NCBI GenBank assembly: GCA_000818945.1
Contig: KN805392.1
Location: 347,520 to 411,519 of the forward strand
Direction: 5' to 3'
From: Schizochytrium sp. CCTCC M209059
Lineage: Eukaryota; Sar; Bigyra; Thraustochytrida; Thraustochytriidae
DNA: 64,000 bases
Below are positions 18,375 through 28,738 of the stretch, one piece after another. Below the pieces are notes generated by a model. That model had not been told where the DNA came from. It was given only the letters and a program-made list of their open reading frames with translations, and did not search any database. Within the stretch, counting starts at the first letter, position 1, and the number at the start of each line of letters is the position of its first letter. The translations under genes were made by a program, and so were the position numbers.

Positions 18375-19805
18375 ATGGCCGTGACCTCGGCGGCGCCCAA
18401 GCTCGCTGCGCCAGGCGTGCTCGTCCGCGACTTTATCAAGAGGTCGCTGTATGAACAAGGCAAAGGCTACTTTAGTCAGGTGGATTGCGTGTATTCGCCG
18501 CCAGAGCCCGTCGACTTTCGCGCCTTGCAGGGCCACTTTGGCTATATCAACGAGCTCGACAAGTTGTACAAGTCGCGTGCCGAAAGCTGGCTTACACCTG
18601 CAGAAATCTTTCGCCCGTGGTATTCGCGAGCGCTCGGAAGATATCTCTTGGAGAAGAGCGCCGTTGGTCGTGCGGCAGCACAGGGTGCGGGCAAAGGTGC
18701 AAAGGCCGAGAATGATTTGCGAATCGTGGAAATTGGCGGTGGCAACGGGACCAATGCACTCCATGTCCTCGACTATATAAAAGAGTGTGCCCCGAGCGTG
18801 TACGCACGCACAAAGTACAAGCTCATTGAAATCAGTGACGCCATGGCAGAGCGCCAAGAGTCTCTTCTTGGTGCTGCGCACCCAGGTCGCTTTGAAGTCG
18901 TCAACGAGGACTTTTGCTCGTTTCAGGGCCGTGGGGAGGATGGACCGTGCGCTGTGATTGCGCTAGAAGTGCTTGACAATTTGCCGCACGACAAGCTTGT
19001 GCGCAAGCTCAGTCCAGGATCTCGAGACGCAGATACACCGTGGTGGATTTTCAAGTCCGGGGACCTCAACGAATGGCATCAAACGCACGTTGTTCCAGCC
19101 AATGAAAATGGAGACATCTTTCGTGAAGACTTGCGCCCTCTTTCTGACCCGTTGGCCATTCGTGCAGCCGAAGCTTTTCTTGGCCCACACCAATTGCCTG
19201 CTGCACCCGCGGACGCGGAGGCAGCAGGGAAAAAGGGAAGCTCCCTGGGTGAGAAGCTCGTCAATTGGGCACGTCAGAGTCTTGCCAAGGGACGTCTCAT
19301 GTCAGAACAAGCGCCCGAGGATAGCGCAGCGCGAGGCATTTTTGTACCTACGGGGGCTCTGCAAATGATCGACACGCTGGCGCAAAAGTTCCCGCAGCAC
19401 GAGGTTCTCGCCGCGGACTTTAACATGCTGCCTCCCCCCGAAATCTCCACATGGACCATGCACAGCCGGCGCGGTGAGCCCGGAAGCGTATTTGGCGTTC
19501 GAAATGCGCCGCTCGTGGCTAGCAAGAATGAAAAGGGCAACACGGTCGACCACTCGACATACCTCGTGCCTCTCGGCACGGCCGACATTTTTTTCCAGAC
19601 GGATTTTCTCGCCTTGCAGGCGGCATACAAGAGCGTCGTCGGGGCGAACGCGCACGCGGAAACGCGGACACAAAGCTCGTTTTTGCGCGAGTTTGCCGAC
19701 TTTGCCTACACAGAAACAAGATCGGGGTACAACCCCATGCTTGAGGACTACCACAACATGGACTTTTTTATTGGCTCAAGCGTCGGACCGCCTGCGCGCA
19801 AGTGA
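18375..19805 (+). CDS. NDUFAF7: NDUFAF7/MidA-type protein arginine methyltransferase
   Basis: 476 residues of the MidA (DUF185) family of SAM-dependent methyltransferases. The glycine-rich SAM loop VEIGGGNGTNALH is near 118-130, and the family's signature acidic block is represented by ALEVLDNLPHDKLV near 195-209. Family knowledge: NDUFAF7 dimethylates an arginine of a complex I subunit (NDUFS2) during mitochondrial complex I assembly. Divergence is clear, and the sequence looks closer to plant-type DUF185 proteins. It starts at ATG 18375. The N-terminus is not a strong mitochondrial presequence, so the organelle assignment is by homology only. The 3' end converges with the editing-domain gene 120 bp away. 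Confidence 0.85.
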   Translation: MAVTSAAPKLAAPGVLVRDFIKRSLYEQGKGYFSQVDCVYSPPEPVDFRALQGHFGYINELDKLYKSRAESWLTPAEIFRPWYSRALGRYLLEKSAVGRAAAQGAGKGAKAENDLRIVEIGGGNGTNALHVLDYIKECAPSVYARTKYKLIEISDAMAERQESLLGAAHPGRFEVVNEDFCSFQGRGEDGPCAVIALEVLDNLPHDKLVRKLSPGSRDADTPWWIFKSGDLNEWHQTHVVPANENGDIFREDLRPLSDPLAIRAAEAFLGPHQLPAAPADAEAAGKKGSSLGEKLVNWARQSLAKGRLMSEQAPEDSAARGIFVPTGALQMIDTLAQKFPQHEVLAADFNMLPPPEISTWTMHSRRGEPGSVFGVRNAPLVASKNEKGNTVDHSTYLVPLGTADIFFQTDFLALQAAYKSVVGANAHAETRTQSSFLREFADFAYTETRSGYNPMLEDYHNMDFFIGSSVGPPARK

Positions 19806-19926
19806 GATAATTAAAGGGACTAGCCCTGCTTTTACGCACACACACAGAAAACTGGAAAAAGAGAAAAAGAGAAAAAAAGGAGAAATGTGAATTAGCGCAG
19901 AGATGGGAGAGAAACGTTGAATATGA

Positions 19927-21723
19927 TTAAGCGGCCTCCTCGATATCGAGGTAAATGGGCTCACAGTGGTTGCTCTCGGCGAGAAGCTTCTTGATGAGTT
20001 CAGCGGGCACATCGGCAACATTGTGCTGATCGTGCTTGAGCGGGTCATCGCAGCCGACGCAGACGCGAATGACAGGGTTCTCCTCAAAGAGCTTGGCATC
20101 AATGGCGGGGATCACATCGCCCTGCGTGTTGTTGTAGAGAGAAAGGAGGGACATGCATCCCTTTTCCTGGCAAAATGACTCTTTGGTGCTCGACGAAAAG
20201 CGAACCTCGCGAGCGCCGAGCAGCGAGGCCAGCGCCTTGAGGTTGATTTCAACAGACTGCCGCATGGAGACCATGTACTGCTTCTTTGCCTTTTTATCCT
20301 TGACAAAGAGGTTGTGCGTGGAGTGGCCCACAGGACGCTTGGCCTCTAGATCCGGGTTCTCCTCGCGAAAGGGCTCAATACCGGCTTCCTTGAGACGAGC
20401 CCAAAGACGTGCGCGTGCCTCGTCGTGCGAGAGTTCGAGAGGCTTGGCCTGGTCAGAAGAAGACGATGCAGAGGTAGATTCCTTGGCAGCACCAGCATCA
20501 GCATTATCAGCAGCCCCCTTGTGGGTGAAGGAGTGCAGGACAGGCTTGCGGCCAGTGGCAGCAATAAAAGCGAGAAGATCCTTGGCCTTAACTGCCATGG
20601 TCGCCTCGTTAGTGAGCGGATGGAACCAGAGAGTTTCGGTGGGGGAGGACACTGCAGCAGCGTCGAGCACAACGTTGACCTTGCATTCCTTGTCGTTCAT
20701 AAGCGCGAGCGGGGTCACACTGCCGGGCTTCATGGAGAGAGTCTCAAAGAGAACTTCGGGCTTGGCCTGGCGCATGTCCTGCGCGTATCCAAGAGACCGC
20801 GAGAGCTCCTTCATGTTGACCTCGGCCTGCTCTGGCACAGAGACGAGCCAGATGCACGAATCGTTGGCAACGTTCTTGCGCGGCTTTTTCGCCTTGAGAA
20901 AGAGATTCTTGCAAAGGTAACCGGGCTTGGAGCGGATCTCGTCAGGCAGCTCAGCCATGGTATGGGCCACGGGGTGCTCGATTACCTCGATACTGGACAC
21001 ATCGGCGCCGACCTTGGCGAGCGCATCCTTGGTCGCAGCGATACGGTCGGCTTTGGAGGCCTCGGGGTCGACAGGCGTAAACTCGTTCGAGGCCTTGGCT
21101 TCAGGCACGGCGGCAGTCGCGCCTGCGTCGGCGCCGCCCTTGGCCTTGGCCTCCTTTTCGAGCTGGCGCTGCGACTTCTTCTTCTTGGTGCTGGCGTTGA
21201 TCTGGTTCGTCTTGTCGGCTTCGACGCGAACCTCGGCCGAGTCGGCAAAGCAGTCAATCTGGTCGCCGACACGGACCTTGCCGAGGACGTGGGCGGTCGA
21301 GCCGCCAATATCCCTACGCGCGAGGCATGCGGTGAACCAGGTATTGAGGGCCTGCATGGCGGTGCGCTGGTCGGGGCGCATGCACAGGCCAAACAGGACA
21401 TAAAGGCCCGTCAGGAGCTCGACGTCGTCGGCGCCAGGCTCGTCGCCAGCAATAAAGGCGGTGTCCTTGGCGCCCAGCATGGCCTCGGCCTTTTGCAGGG
21501 CGGCCTCAACATCGCCTTGGAGCACCTTTTCGCGCACACGCTTCTGGTACGCGGTGTCCCGAGCGCCGAGCCGCGCGCACAGGGTCAGGACGGCTGCATC
21601 CTTGTCGTCCACTGCCTTTTTCAGCGTCGCGGCAACCTCGCGCACGTCCTGCGACACCTCCATCTTCTTCTCCTCCTCGCCCAGCAGCGCGGCGCGCAGC
21701 GACTCCACCTCGAATACGCCCAT
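19927..21723 (-). CDS. GST-like protein with two tandem YbaK/ProX aminoacyl-tRNA editing domains
   Basis: 598 residues. Residues 1-150 look like a GST C-terminal helical domain of the kind found in multi-synthetase complex proteins. A Lys-rich linker follows (about 165-200). A first YbaK/ProX editing domain spans about 225-395 (IEVIEHPVAHTMAEL, KNLFLKAKK, WLVSVP, GSVTPLALMND) and a second about 425-598 (GHSTHNLFVKDKKAKKQY, CMSLLSLYNN). Known stand-alone ProX/PrdX domains hydrolyse mischarged tRNA such as Ala-tRNAPro, so a trans-editing role is likely. A single protein with two such domains and a GST module is unusual. The frame is open to 21924 without an ATG; ATG 21723 (MGVFEVESL) is chosen. 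Confidence 0.88.
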   Translation of the reverse strand: MGVFEVESLRAALLGEEEKKMEVSQDVREVAATLKKAVDDKDAAVLTLCARLGARDTAYQKRVREKVLQGDVEAALQKAEAMLGAKDTAFIAGDEPGADDVELLTGLYVLFGLCMRPDQRTAMQALNTWFTACLARRDIGGSTAHVLGKVRVGDQIDCFADSAEVRVEADKTNQINASTKKKKSQRQLEKEAKAKGGADAGATAAVPEAKASNEFTPVDPEASKADRIAATKDALAKVGADVSSIEVIEHPVAHTMAELPDEIRSKPGYLCKNLFLKAKKPRKNVANDSCIWLVSVPEQAEVNMKELSRSLGYAQDMRQAKPEVLFETLSMKPGSVTPLALMNDKECKVNVVLDAAAVSSPTETLWFHPLTNEATMAVKAKDLLAFIAATGRKPVLHSFTHKGAADNADAGAAKESTSASSSSDQAKPLELSHDEARARLWARLKEAGIEPFREENPDLEAKRPVGHSTHNLFVKDKKAKKQYMVSMRQSVEINLKALASLLGAREVRFSSSTKESFCQEKGCMSLLSLYNNTQGDVIPAIDAKLFEENPVIRVCVGCDDPLKHDQHNVADVPAELIKKLLAESNHCEPIYLDIEEAA

Positions 21724-22768
21724 TTCCAGCTTCTTCTTGCGCGCGAGCAAGCACGTCGGCCGGCGAGCGAGCGCAGGAAAAGGGGACTGAGAGGGCAAGC
21801 GACCGCGCGAGCGAGCGAGCGAACGAGCGACCCCACGCGAGAGAGAGTAGTCGTACTCCGGATCTGCGCGTTCTCTGCAGCTCCTGCTCCTGGCCGCACA
21901 ACGTCGCCGTCTCCGCTGCCACAAGTCAGGCTGGGAGCCGCCTTTGTTAGCGCGGATATCCTAGGACTGAGACCGAGGATTTTCATGGTCCAAGGCCGAG
22001 GATTTTGAGGTCTCTTCAAGGATATTCGTTCGGACCAACGCGAGCCATCTCTTCAAGAATATTCTGCATCGGCGAGCACGCTCTTTTTCTTTGCAATTAA
22101 AAAAAAATCAAGAAAAAATATAAACTTCTTATTTAGAGCAGTCTCTGGACCTTTTCAGACATTTCCATTTGGACTCACTGTCAGCGCGTACGCAGCCGCA
22201 GCCGCTGACCGCAGAGCAGAGCAGCCGCGAAGCAGGAGCACAGCAGTACAGGAACAGCAGCACAAGAAGCAACAGATTACCATCGTTGTTTCAGCTGAGC
22301 GAACGGCTGTGAACGCTTCAGCGGGTTGGAGGTGGAGGTGCCTTCTGAGTCACTCTGATGCTGGACACAGATCCCCGTTCAGCGATGCGAATGGCACGAC
22401 AGCACACTGTCGCGCAGTGACTGCGAATTGGCATAGTAGATAGTGCGACCCACACCCGAGGGGTACAGGACGACAAACTCAGTCCTGCACGATGACTTCA
22501 ATCGCTCTAATCTCGCGGGTGCCATAGAAGCGTGGTCCAGCTGATTGCCATGCCCAATGCCCGACAAGGACGTCCATTTACATCAGAAGAGCAAGAGGGC
22601 GCGGGAGCAGGAGTAACAGAGAGCAATCGATAGGTTTGCAAAGCCAAGAGCAAAGCAAACTCGAAACTCCAGACGACAGACAAGAAGATGGTGAACGTAA
22701 TCTAATCCACGACAGACAAGAAGATGTGAACGTAATCTAATCCAAACCAAGCACCTAGCACAAGAACC
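21724..22768. other. intergenic, divergent 5' region before the ADH array
   Basis: 1045 bp containing GCGA/GCGAAC repeats near 21800-21835 and an A-rich stretch near 22098-22130. It should hold the promoter of the editing-domain gene. No gene is seen. Confidence 0.5.
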
Positions 22769-23670
22769 ATGAGCCGCATAGTGAAGGGCATCTTCGCGGA
22801 CAAGCAGGATGGCAAATTCTACATCAAGGACTTTTAGCGCCGTGCTGTGAGCGCCAAGGATGTGGACATCGACATCAAGTTCGCTGGCATTTACGCCAGC
22901 GACATCTAGCACAAGAAGAGCAACTGGCGCGCCACCGACTACCCGCTGTGCCCTGGACACGAGATTGCCGGCGTTGTGCGCGCCGTCGGCTCGGAGGTGA
23001 CCAAATTTTAAGGTCGGCGATCGCGTTGGCGTTGGCTGCCTCGTGGACTCTTGCCACACTTGCGCCTGCTGCAAGAATGGCGATGAGCAGTACTGCAAGA
23101 ATGGTGGCGTGCTCACCTCTAAATCTCACTACAAGTACGATCACCACCCGGACAAGGGCGCCAAGACTTTTGGCGGCTACTCCACCGGCATTGTCGTCGA
23201 CGAAGCCTTTGTGCTTTCGATGACCGTGCTCTTGCGGGGAACGAGCAGGAAAGAGGACGCGCTCAAGCTTGGAGCTCACGACTACGACGACGTCACGGAC
23301 GAGGAGGCGATGAAGAAGGCTGCCGACACCTTTGACTTTATTCTCGACACCATCTCGGCCAAGCACGATCTCGGCTCGTACCTTGGTCTTCTCACGCTCG
23401 AAGACAAGCTAATTATGGTAGGCGCCTCGCCACAGCCGCTCGATCTCGCTGTCATCAACGTGATTTTCGGCCGCAAGACCGTCGCAGGCAGCCTCATTGG
23501 CGGTCTTTCCTGAGACACAGGAGATGCTCGACTTTTGCGGTGAGCACAATGTGTACCCCGAAGTCGAGGTCATCTCTGCAGATTACGTCGACGAGGCTTA
23601 TGAGCGAGTGCTTAGCGCCGACGTTCGTTACCGCTTCGTCATCGACATCGCCAATACTCTTGCAAAGTAA
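22769..23670 (+). pseudogene. zinc alcohol dehydrogenase, array copy 1 (broken)
   Basis: This clearly descends from the same gene as the next five: MSRIVKG start, CPGHEIAGVVRAVGSE, structural-zinc cysteine block, GGYSTGIVVDEAFVLS and the YRFVIDIANTL end. It carries in-frame TAGs at 22835-22837 and 22906-22908, an extra T in the run at 23006-23009, an internal deletion of about 57-58 codons near 23220 that removes the third zinc ligand and the GLGGLG nucleotide-binding loop, and another +1 shift just before a TGA at 23511-23513. The first zinc-ligand Cys is Tyr (GIYASD). It cannot encode an active enzyme. Similarity to the array is still high throughout, so the decay is fairly recent. Confidence 0.95.
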
Positions 23671-24965
23671 TCGAGAAGCAACTTAATTCCATTCTCCCGA
23701 AAAAGTCAAGACAAATTTTACTTGGACATTTTCTTTTCTTATTTCTGCAGACTTTCAGTTTCAACCATTGAAATAACGGCACAATGCATACGTTTTGTCA
23801 CAGCACCGCATCAAGAGTATGTTTTAGCTTCGTGCCTCGCCCCGGTTGGTGGCCATGGCTTCCTTTCAACTCGTTCACCGACGATCAAGCGACGGCCCAT
23901 TTGCAGCTTGTTTGTTATGCTTGCCCACCCAATCTACACACACCCTTGGTCCTATCCATAGCCTGGACATCTCCTTGGCATCTCCTCGAAACCCGCCCCA
24001 CGAAGGAGACTGCCCCGGCAGTGCAGCTCGCCCGCGGCCAATGTCCAGTCAAGCGCTCCTCGTCTCACCTCGCGACAAAAGCTTCTCCAGACCGCATTTC
24101 CTTCCCCCGCATTCTTGCCTCCGCCTTCTCCGCCCTCCGCATGGTCCCTCCGCCCCGCGCTGCACCGCACGACCCCGTCCTCCCAAAGATAACGCGCTCC
24201 GTGCGTCCCATCTCCTCCGTCCCAGCGTTCGGCATTACTGCTAGCAACACAGTACTACCTACGTACTACGTCAGCAAGGGCGCTCTCAGCCGCAGCGAGA
24301 GCTGTCGTGCATCTGTCGTGCATGGCGTGCATGGCGTGCATGGCGGAAGAAGACTCCGTGTTCCCGCGCAAGGTAGTCCCGAGCGCTTGTGCGGCTCGAG
24401 CACCGGCGTTCCGAGCGACCTGCGAGCGCGGTCACTGGGCTCGGGAGTCGCTTTCTCTCCTCGCGCTGCTGAGGGAGTCGACGGCGATGACGTCCACGGC
24501 CACGGTGGTGGAGATGGAGATGAAGACGAAGACGCCGATGACGACGACGCCGACGAGGATGATTATGCCGATGCCTGAGAAGGCCGAAGGGAAGGCGTCG
24601 CCGTGCCGGCGAGCGTGCGCGACTGTCGTGCGCGGGAATTCCTAAAGGCGGCGCCGCGATGGACTGACTCGCGGCACTAGCGCGGTGGTCTGCACGCAGG
24701 AGCAGCCTGGCAGCTGCAGCGCGGAAGCTTCAGCCTGGGCGAGCCGGCCCAGGTCGGTGGACGACAGAGCGAGAAGCTTCTTGGCTGTGGGTTGTGGAAG
24801 CGGGGGATCGGGGAATCGGGGAATCGGGGTGGGTTGCACTGGGAGATTTGGGGTAGGGGGAGATGGACTAGGCGAGGCGAGTGGGATGCAGCAAAACTGA
24901 AAGAGAAAGCCCAAGATTTTAGCACGCAAAGACACAAGTTGAGAAGCAAGCAAGCAAGCAAGCAG

Positions 24966-25006
<41 letters not shown>

Positions 25007-25010
25007 GAAA
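23671..25010. other. intergenic within ADH array
   Basis: 1340 bp between copies 1 and 2. Several open frames of 100-260 codons exist but look like GC-rich noise. An (AAGC)n tract ends four bases before the copy 2 start. No gene is supported. Confidence 0.45.
24944..25007. repeat. (AAGC)n tetranucleotide repeat
   Basis: About 16 units with one AGGC interruption, directly abutting the start codon of ADH copy 2, so it would lie in its 5' leader. Confidence 0.9.
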
Positions 25011-26078
25011 ATGAGCCGTACCTGCAAGGGACTCTTTGCCGACTCGCCGGATGACAAGTTCTACGTCAAGGACTTTGAGCGGCGCGCCGTGGCTCCCAAG
25101 GATGTGGACATTGACATCAAGTTTGCAGGCATCTGCTCCAGCGACATGCACGTGAAAAAGAGCGAGTGGGGTCCCACCGACTATGAAGTCTGCCCTGGAC
25201 ACGAGATTGCCGGCATTGTGCGCGCCGTCGGCTCGGAAGTGACCAAATTTAAGGTTGGTGACCGCGTCGGCGTGGGATGCATGGTCGACTCTTGCCGCAC
25301 CTGCGAGTGCTGCAAGAACGGCGACGAACAGCTCTGCCAGAAGGGCGTGGTGCAAACTTACAACGACCGTCTCAGGTACGACCATCACCCGGACAAGGGC
25401 GCCAAGACCTACGGTGGCTACTCTACCGGCATTGTCGTTGACGAAGCCTTTGTGGTCACCATTCCGGACAGCATCGAGCTCGACAAGGCTGCGCCCCTTC
25501 TGTGCTGCGGCATCACCACCTTTTCGCCTCTGTACCACTTCGGCCTTAAGAAGGATCAGCACTTTGCCCTCGCCGGTCTTGGTGGCCTCGGCCACATGAG
25601 TGTCAAGTTCGCTCTTGCGATTGGTGCCAAAGTGACCGTCCTCTCCCGTGGTACCGCCAAGCGCGACGATGCGTTCAAGCTCGGTGCCCATGACTACGTC
25701 GATGTCAAGGATCTGGAGGCCATGAAGGCCGCTGCCGCCTCAATTGATTTCATCCTCGACACCATCTCCGCCAAGCATGATCTCACCTCGTACCTGAGCC
25801 TCCTCCGCTATGACGGCAAACTGATCATGGTGGGCGCCCCCCCGGAACCTCTCAACCTCGTCGTCTTTAACATTATCATGGGCCGCAAGACGATCGCAGG
25901 AAGCCCTATCGGTGGCATCGCCGAGACCCAGAAGATGCTCGACTTTTGCGGCGAGCATGGCGTCGCTCCCGAGATTGAGGTCATCTCCGCTGACTACGTC
26001 GATGAGGCTTACGAGCGCGTCCACAACGCTGACGTGCGCTACCGTTTCGTCATCGACATTGCCAACACGCTCAAGTAA
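25011..26078 (+). CDS. zinc-dependent alcohol dehydrogenase (CAD-like MDR), array copy 2
   Basis: 355 residues; reversible oxidation of an alcohol with NAD(P)+. Visible residues are catalytic zinc ligands Cys42 (GICSSD), His64-Glu65 (GHE) and Cys165 (APLLCCG), structural zinc Cys95, 98, 101 and 109, the nucleotide loop GLGGLG at 189-194, and SRGTAK after the second strand, where an Arg/Ser favours NADP(H) by family rules. Best family match is the cinnamyl-alcohol-dehydrogenase/YahK group, which reduces many aldehydes. It starts at ATG 25011 because the frame continues upstream only through the AAGC repeat with no ATG. No N-terminal extension, so a cytosolic enzyme is expected. Confidence 0.95.
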   Translation: MSRTCKGLFADSPDDKFYVKDFERRAVAPKDVDIDIKFAGICSSDMHVKKSEWGPTDYEVCPGHEIAGIVRAVGSEVTKFKVGDRVGVGCMVDSCRTCECCKNGDEQLCQKGVVQTYNDRLRYDHHPDKGAKTYGGYSTGIVVDEAFVVTIPDSIELDKAAPLLCCGITTFSPLYHFGLKKDQHFALAGLGGLGHMSVKFALAIGAKVTVLSRGTAKRDDAFKLGAHDYVDVKDLEAMKAAAASIDFILDTISAKHDLTSYLSLLRYDGKLIMVGAPPEPLNLVVFNIIMGRKTIAGSPIGGIAETQKMLDFCGEHGVAPEIEVISADYVDEAYERVHNADVRYRFVIDIANTLK

Positions 26079-26846
26079 AGATGAAAAACTATACAAAAGA
26101 CATTTTATCCTATTCTCATCATCATCTCTAACTTACCTTCGTGCAAGCGCAAAATGAAGATTCCTCATCTTGCGCCTTTCTTATTCTTTGAAGTGTGAAT
26201 CGCGAAACATCTCGATGACACACTCGAGGAAGTACCTAGTAACGAAGGAGGAAGCGTTTTGATAAATGTGATGAATCTACTTGACCAATCCGAGCCTCGC
26301 CAAAATTGAACAGCTCTCCTGGCAGAATAATCCTTTCCCTTCCCTTTTTCTCGAAGCTTCCAGGGAGTCTCCAGTTTCCTTGCGCGAGATAGCCTCCTGC
26401 TTCTTTGCCGATGCTCGCTCAACGAGCTTACTTGCCGCCAGCCTTGAGAGGGCGCGACTTTGGTTTTTCCTTGGCGTTGAATTCCAAACTTCTTTTCGCG
26501 AAGAAAAGACAACATACGTACCCCTGCCTCAACTCGTGCCGGAAGAGAGAGAAAGAGAAAGAGTGCCTTTCTCCCCTTGCTCGCAGCGCTAGCTCGCTCG
26601 CTATACATGATACTTCCTTCCACTTGCACGTTGTCGTGCGTCCAGCGAGGAGACATCGACGAGGGCACGGCTTGATTGATCTCAGCGCGAGTGGTCTTCC
26701 TGCGGAATGTCGTGCATTTTGCGTCAGAGGGCCGCGTCACGGCGCCACGCGTTCTCGAAGGGGACGCGCAATGTCGTGCAGCAGGGCGCGCGCTGAGCAC
26801 GGAGCAGGCAAGGAAGAGCTGCAGGCAAAACGTTGAAGAAGATCAA
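26079..26846. other. intergenic within ADH array
   Basis: 768 bp between copies 2 and 3. The coding frame of copy 3 is open back to 26676 without an ATG. No other gene is seen. Confidence 0.5.
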
Positions 26847-28034
26847 ATGGGGAGTCGAGCGAGCAAATCCGCATCGCGTTCGCAGCAGCAGCAGCAGCAG
26901 GAGCAGCAGCAGCAGGAACAGCAGCAGCAGCAGCAGCATCAAGAACGAAACGAGACGAGCAGCAACATGAGCCGCATGGTCAAGGGCCTCTTTGCCGACG
27001 CGCCGGATGACAAGTTTTACGTCAAGGAGTTCGAACGCCGCGCGGTGGCCCCCAAGGACGTCGACATTGACATCAAGTTCTCTGGCATTTGCTCGAGCGA
27101 CATTCACACGAAGCGAGGCGAATGGGGGCCTACTGACTATGAAGTCTGCCCTGGCCACGAGATCGCCGGCATTGTGCGCGCCGTCGGCTCGGAAGTGACC
27201 AAATTTAAGGTCGGTGACCGCGTAGGCGTGGGCTGCATGGTGGACTCTTGCCGCGCCTGCGAGTGCTGCAAGGTCGGCGAAGAGCAGTTTTGTCAGCAGG
27301 GTATGGTCCCGACATACAATGGCTACTACAAGTACGATCATCACCCGGAAAAGGGCAACAAGACGTATGGAGGTTACTCGACGGGTATCGTTGTTGACGA
27401 AGCCTTTGTGCTCAGCATCCCGGACGCCATCGACCTTGACAAGGCAGCGCCGTTGCTCTGCTGCGGAGTGACAACCTTTTCCCCTTTGCGTCACTTCGGA
27501 CTGCAGAAGGGTCAGCACTTTGCTGTCGCAGGCCTTGGCGGTCTCGGCCACATGGCTCTCAAGTTTGGCGTCGCCATGGGAGCCAAGGTCACCGTGCTTT
27601 CGCGGGGTACATCCAAACGCGACGATGCGCTCAGCCTAGGCGCGCACGATTTTGTCGACGTCAAGGACCCGGAAGCCATGAAGTCGGCCGCTGGATCGAT
27701 TGACTTTATCCTCGACACCATTTCGGCCAAGCACGATCTCAACGCCTATCTGAGCCTGCTCAAGCTCGATGGCAAGCTCATCGTCGTTGGCCTTTCCCCA
27801 GAACTCCTCGACGTTGGTGTCTTTTCGCTCGTTCTCGGCCGCAAGACGGTCGCGGGAAGCCTCATTGGCGGTATTGCCGAGACGCAGGATATGCTTGACT
27901 TTTGCGCCGAGCACAAGATTCACCCTGAGATCGAGGTCGTTTCGGCAGACTATGTGGACGAAGCCTACGATCGCGTGCACAATGCCGACGTGCACTACCG
28001 CTTCGTGATTGATGTCGAGAAGACGCTCAACTAG
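26847..28034 (+). CDS. zinc-dependent alcohol dehydrogenase, array copy 3, with MGSR/polyQ N-terminal extension
   Basis: 395 residues from ATG 26847, 355 if translation begins at ATG 26967 (MSRMVKG, matching copy 2). The catalytic core has all zinc ligands (ICSSD, GHE, LLCCG), the four structural cysteines (SCRACECCKVGEEQFC) and GLGGLG. The 40-residue extension begins MGSRASKSASRS, fitting the N-myristoylation pattern MGxxxS with basic residues after it, then has a Gln-rich tract from CAG codons. ATG 26847 has a strong context (A at -3, G at +4). Copy 4 has a matching MGSR start, which supports the longer form. Membrane anchoring is inference; two start sites could give a membrane and a soluble form. 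Confidence 0.9.
   Translation: MGSRASKSASRSQQQQQQEQQQQEQQQQQQHQERNETSSNMSRMVKGLFADAPDDKFYVKEFERRAVAPKDVDIDIKFSGICSSDIHTKRGEWGPTDYEVCPGHEIAGIVRAVGSEVTKFKVGDRVGVGCMVDSCRACECCKVGEEQFCQQGMVPTYNGYYKYDHHPEKGNKTYGGYSTGIVVDEAFVLSIPDAIDLDKAAPLLCCGVTTFSPLRHFGLQKGQHFAVAGLGGLGHMALKFGVAMGAKVTVLSRGTSKRDDALSLGAHDFVDVKDPEAMKSAAGSIDFILDTISAKHDLNAYLSLLKLDGKLIVVGLSPELLDVGVFSLVLGRKTVAGSLIGGIAETQDMLDFCAEHKIHPEIEVVSADYVDEAYDRVHNADVHYRFVIDVEKTLN
26880..26942 (+). repeat. CAG-rich (polyglutamine) tract
   Basis: Runs of CAG with GAG/GAA/CAT interruptions in the N-terminal extension of ADH copy 3, encoding a Gln-rich linker between the MGSR start and the enzyme core. Confidence 0.85.
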
Positions 28035-28738
28035 GCTAGAATTCGTACATACGCCCTCGCTAGCTCGCTACCTCGCAAAAAAGAGGGTTCATTGCCAAGC
28101 AAGCGAATATTAACTTTTTTTCCCAATGGTGTTGACCAGGCCAACAAGGTCGTGTCGACCTTACGTTCCGATTTCGCTCTTGCCCATCCTTTTCAGCCTT
28201 GCCGAAAATCTGCAGCTTTTCCTTTTACGCCACAGACAGCAAGTTGCTGTCGCTCGCGCTCGCTGTCTGCAGCTGCAGACGTGTCGCGCACCTCCATTGC
28301 ACTGTATACCGCGCGTACGACGGTCATGCCCATTGTGCCGGTCAACTTGTAGTCGAGGCGCGAGCACCGCCCTTCCTTGATCGATAATCGACCGCATGTC
28401 AGTGAGCGAGCGATGGTCGCGTGCCCGCTCAGAAAGGCCGATTGTCGTGCGGCGGTGCAGTGATAGGTGGTAGTATAGGCCTAGTATCCGGCGGCCGAAT
28501 TGGGCCCAGGCAGACAGACTGACGGTCGCACACCAAGACTCCCAAGACTGCCACTTGCCCCCCCCCCCCCCCCCCGCGACTTTCGTGCGCGGCGTCATGA
28601 GACCCCGAGCAGGGATTGAGCGGATCGAATAAGCATCGAAGCTATAGCTAGCTAGCTAGAGGCAAGCAATCCCCAAACAAGACAAAACGGGTATAGAGGT
28701 ACTTCCCAAGAGTGTCCTTGGTCTTGCGCTCAGCAAAG
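28035..28738. other. intergenic within ADH array
   Basis: 704 bp between copies 3 and 4. It holds an 18-base poly-C run at 28558-28575. No gene is seen. Confidence 0.5.
28558..28575. repeat. poly(C) run, 18 bases
   Basis: Eighteen consecutive Cs about 160 bp upstream of ADH copy 4. The exact length may be a sequencing uncertainty. Confidence 0.85.

Noticed and set aside
20425..22008. 527-codon open frame on + opposite the editing-domain gene
   Set aside because: Antisense shadow from third-position GC bias; the minus frame has clear conserved domains.
23784..24645. 264- and 112-codon frames between ADH copies 1 and 2
   Set aside because: Low-complexity sequence ending in Asp/Glu runs; no domain and no similarity to neighbours.
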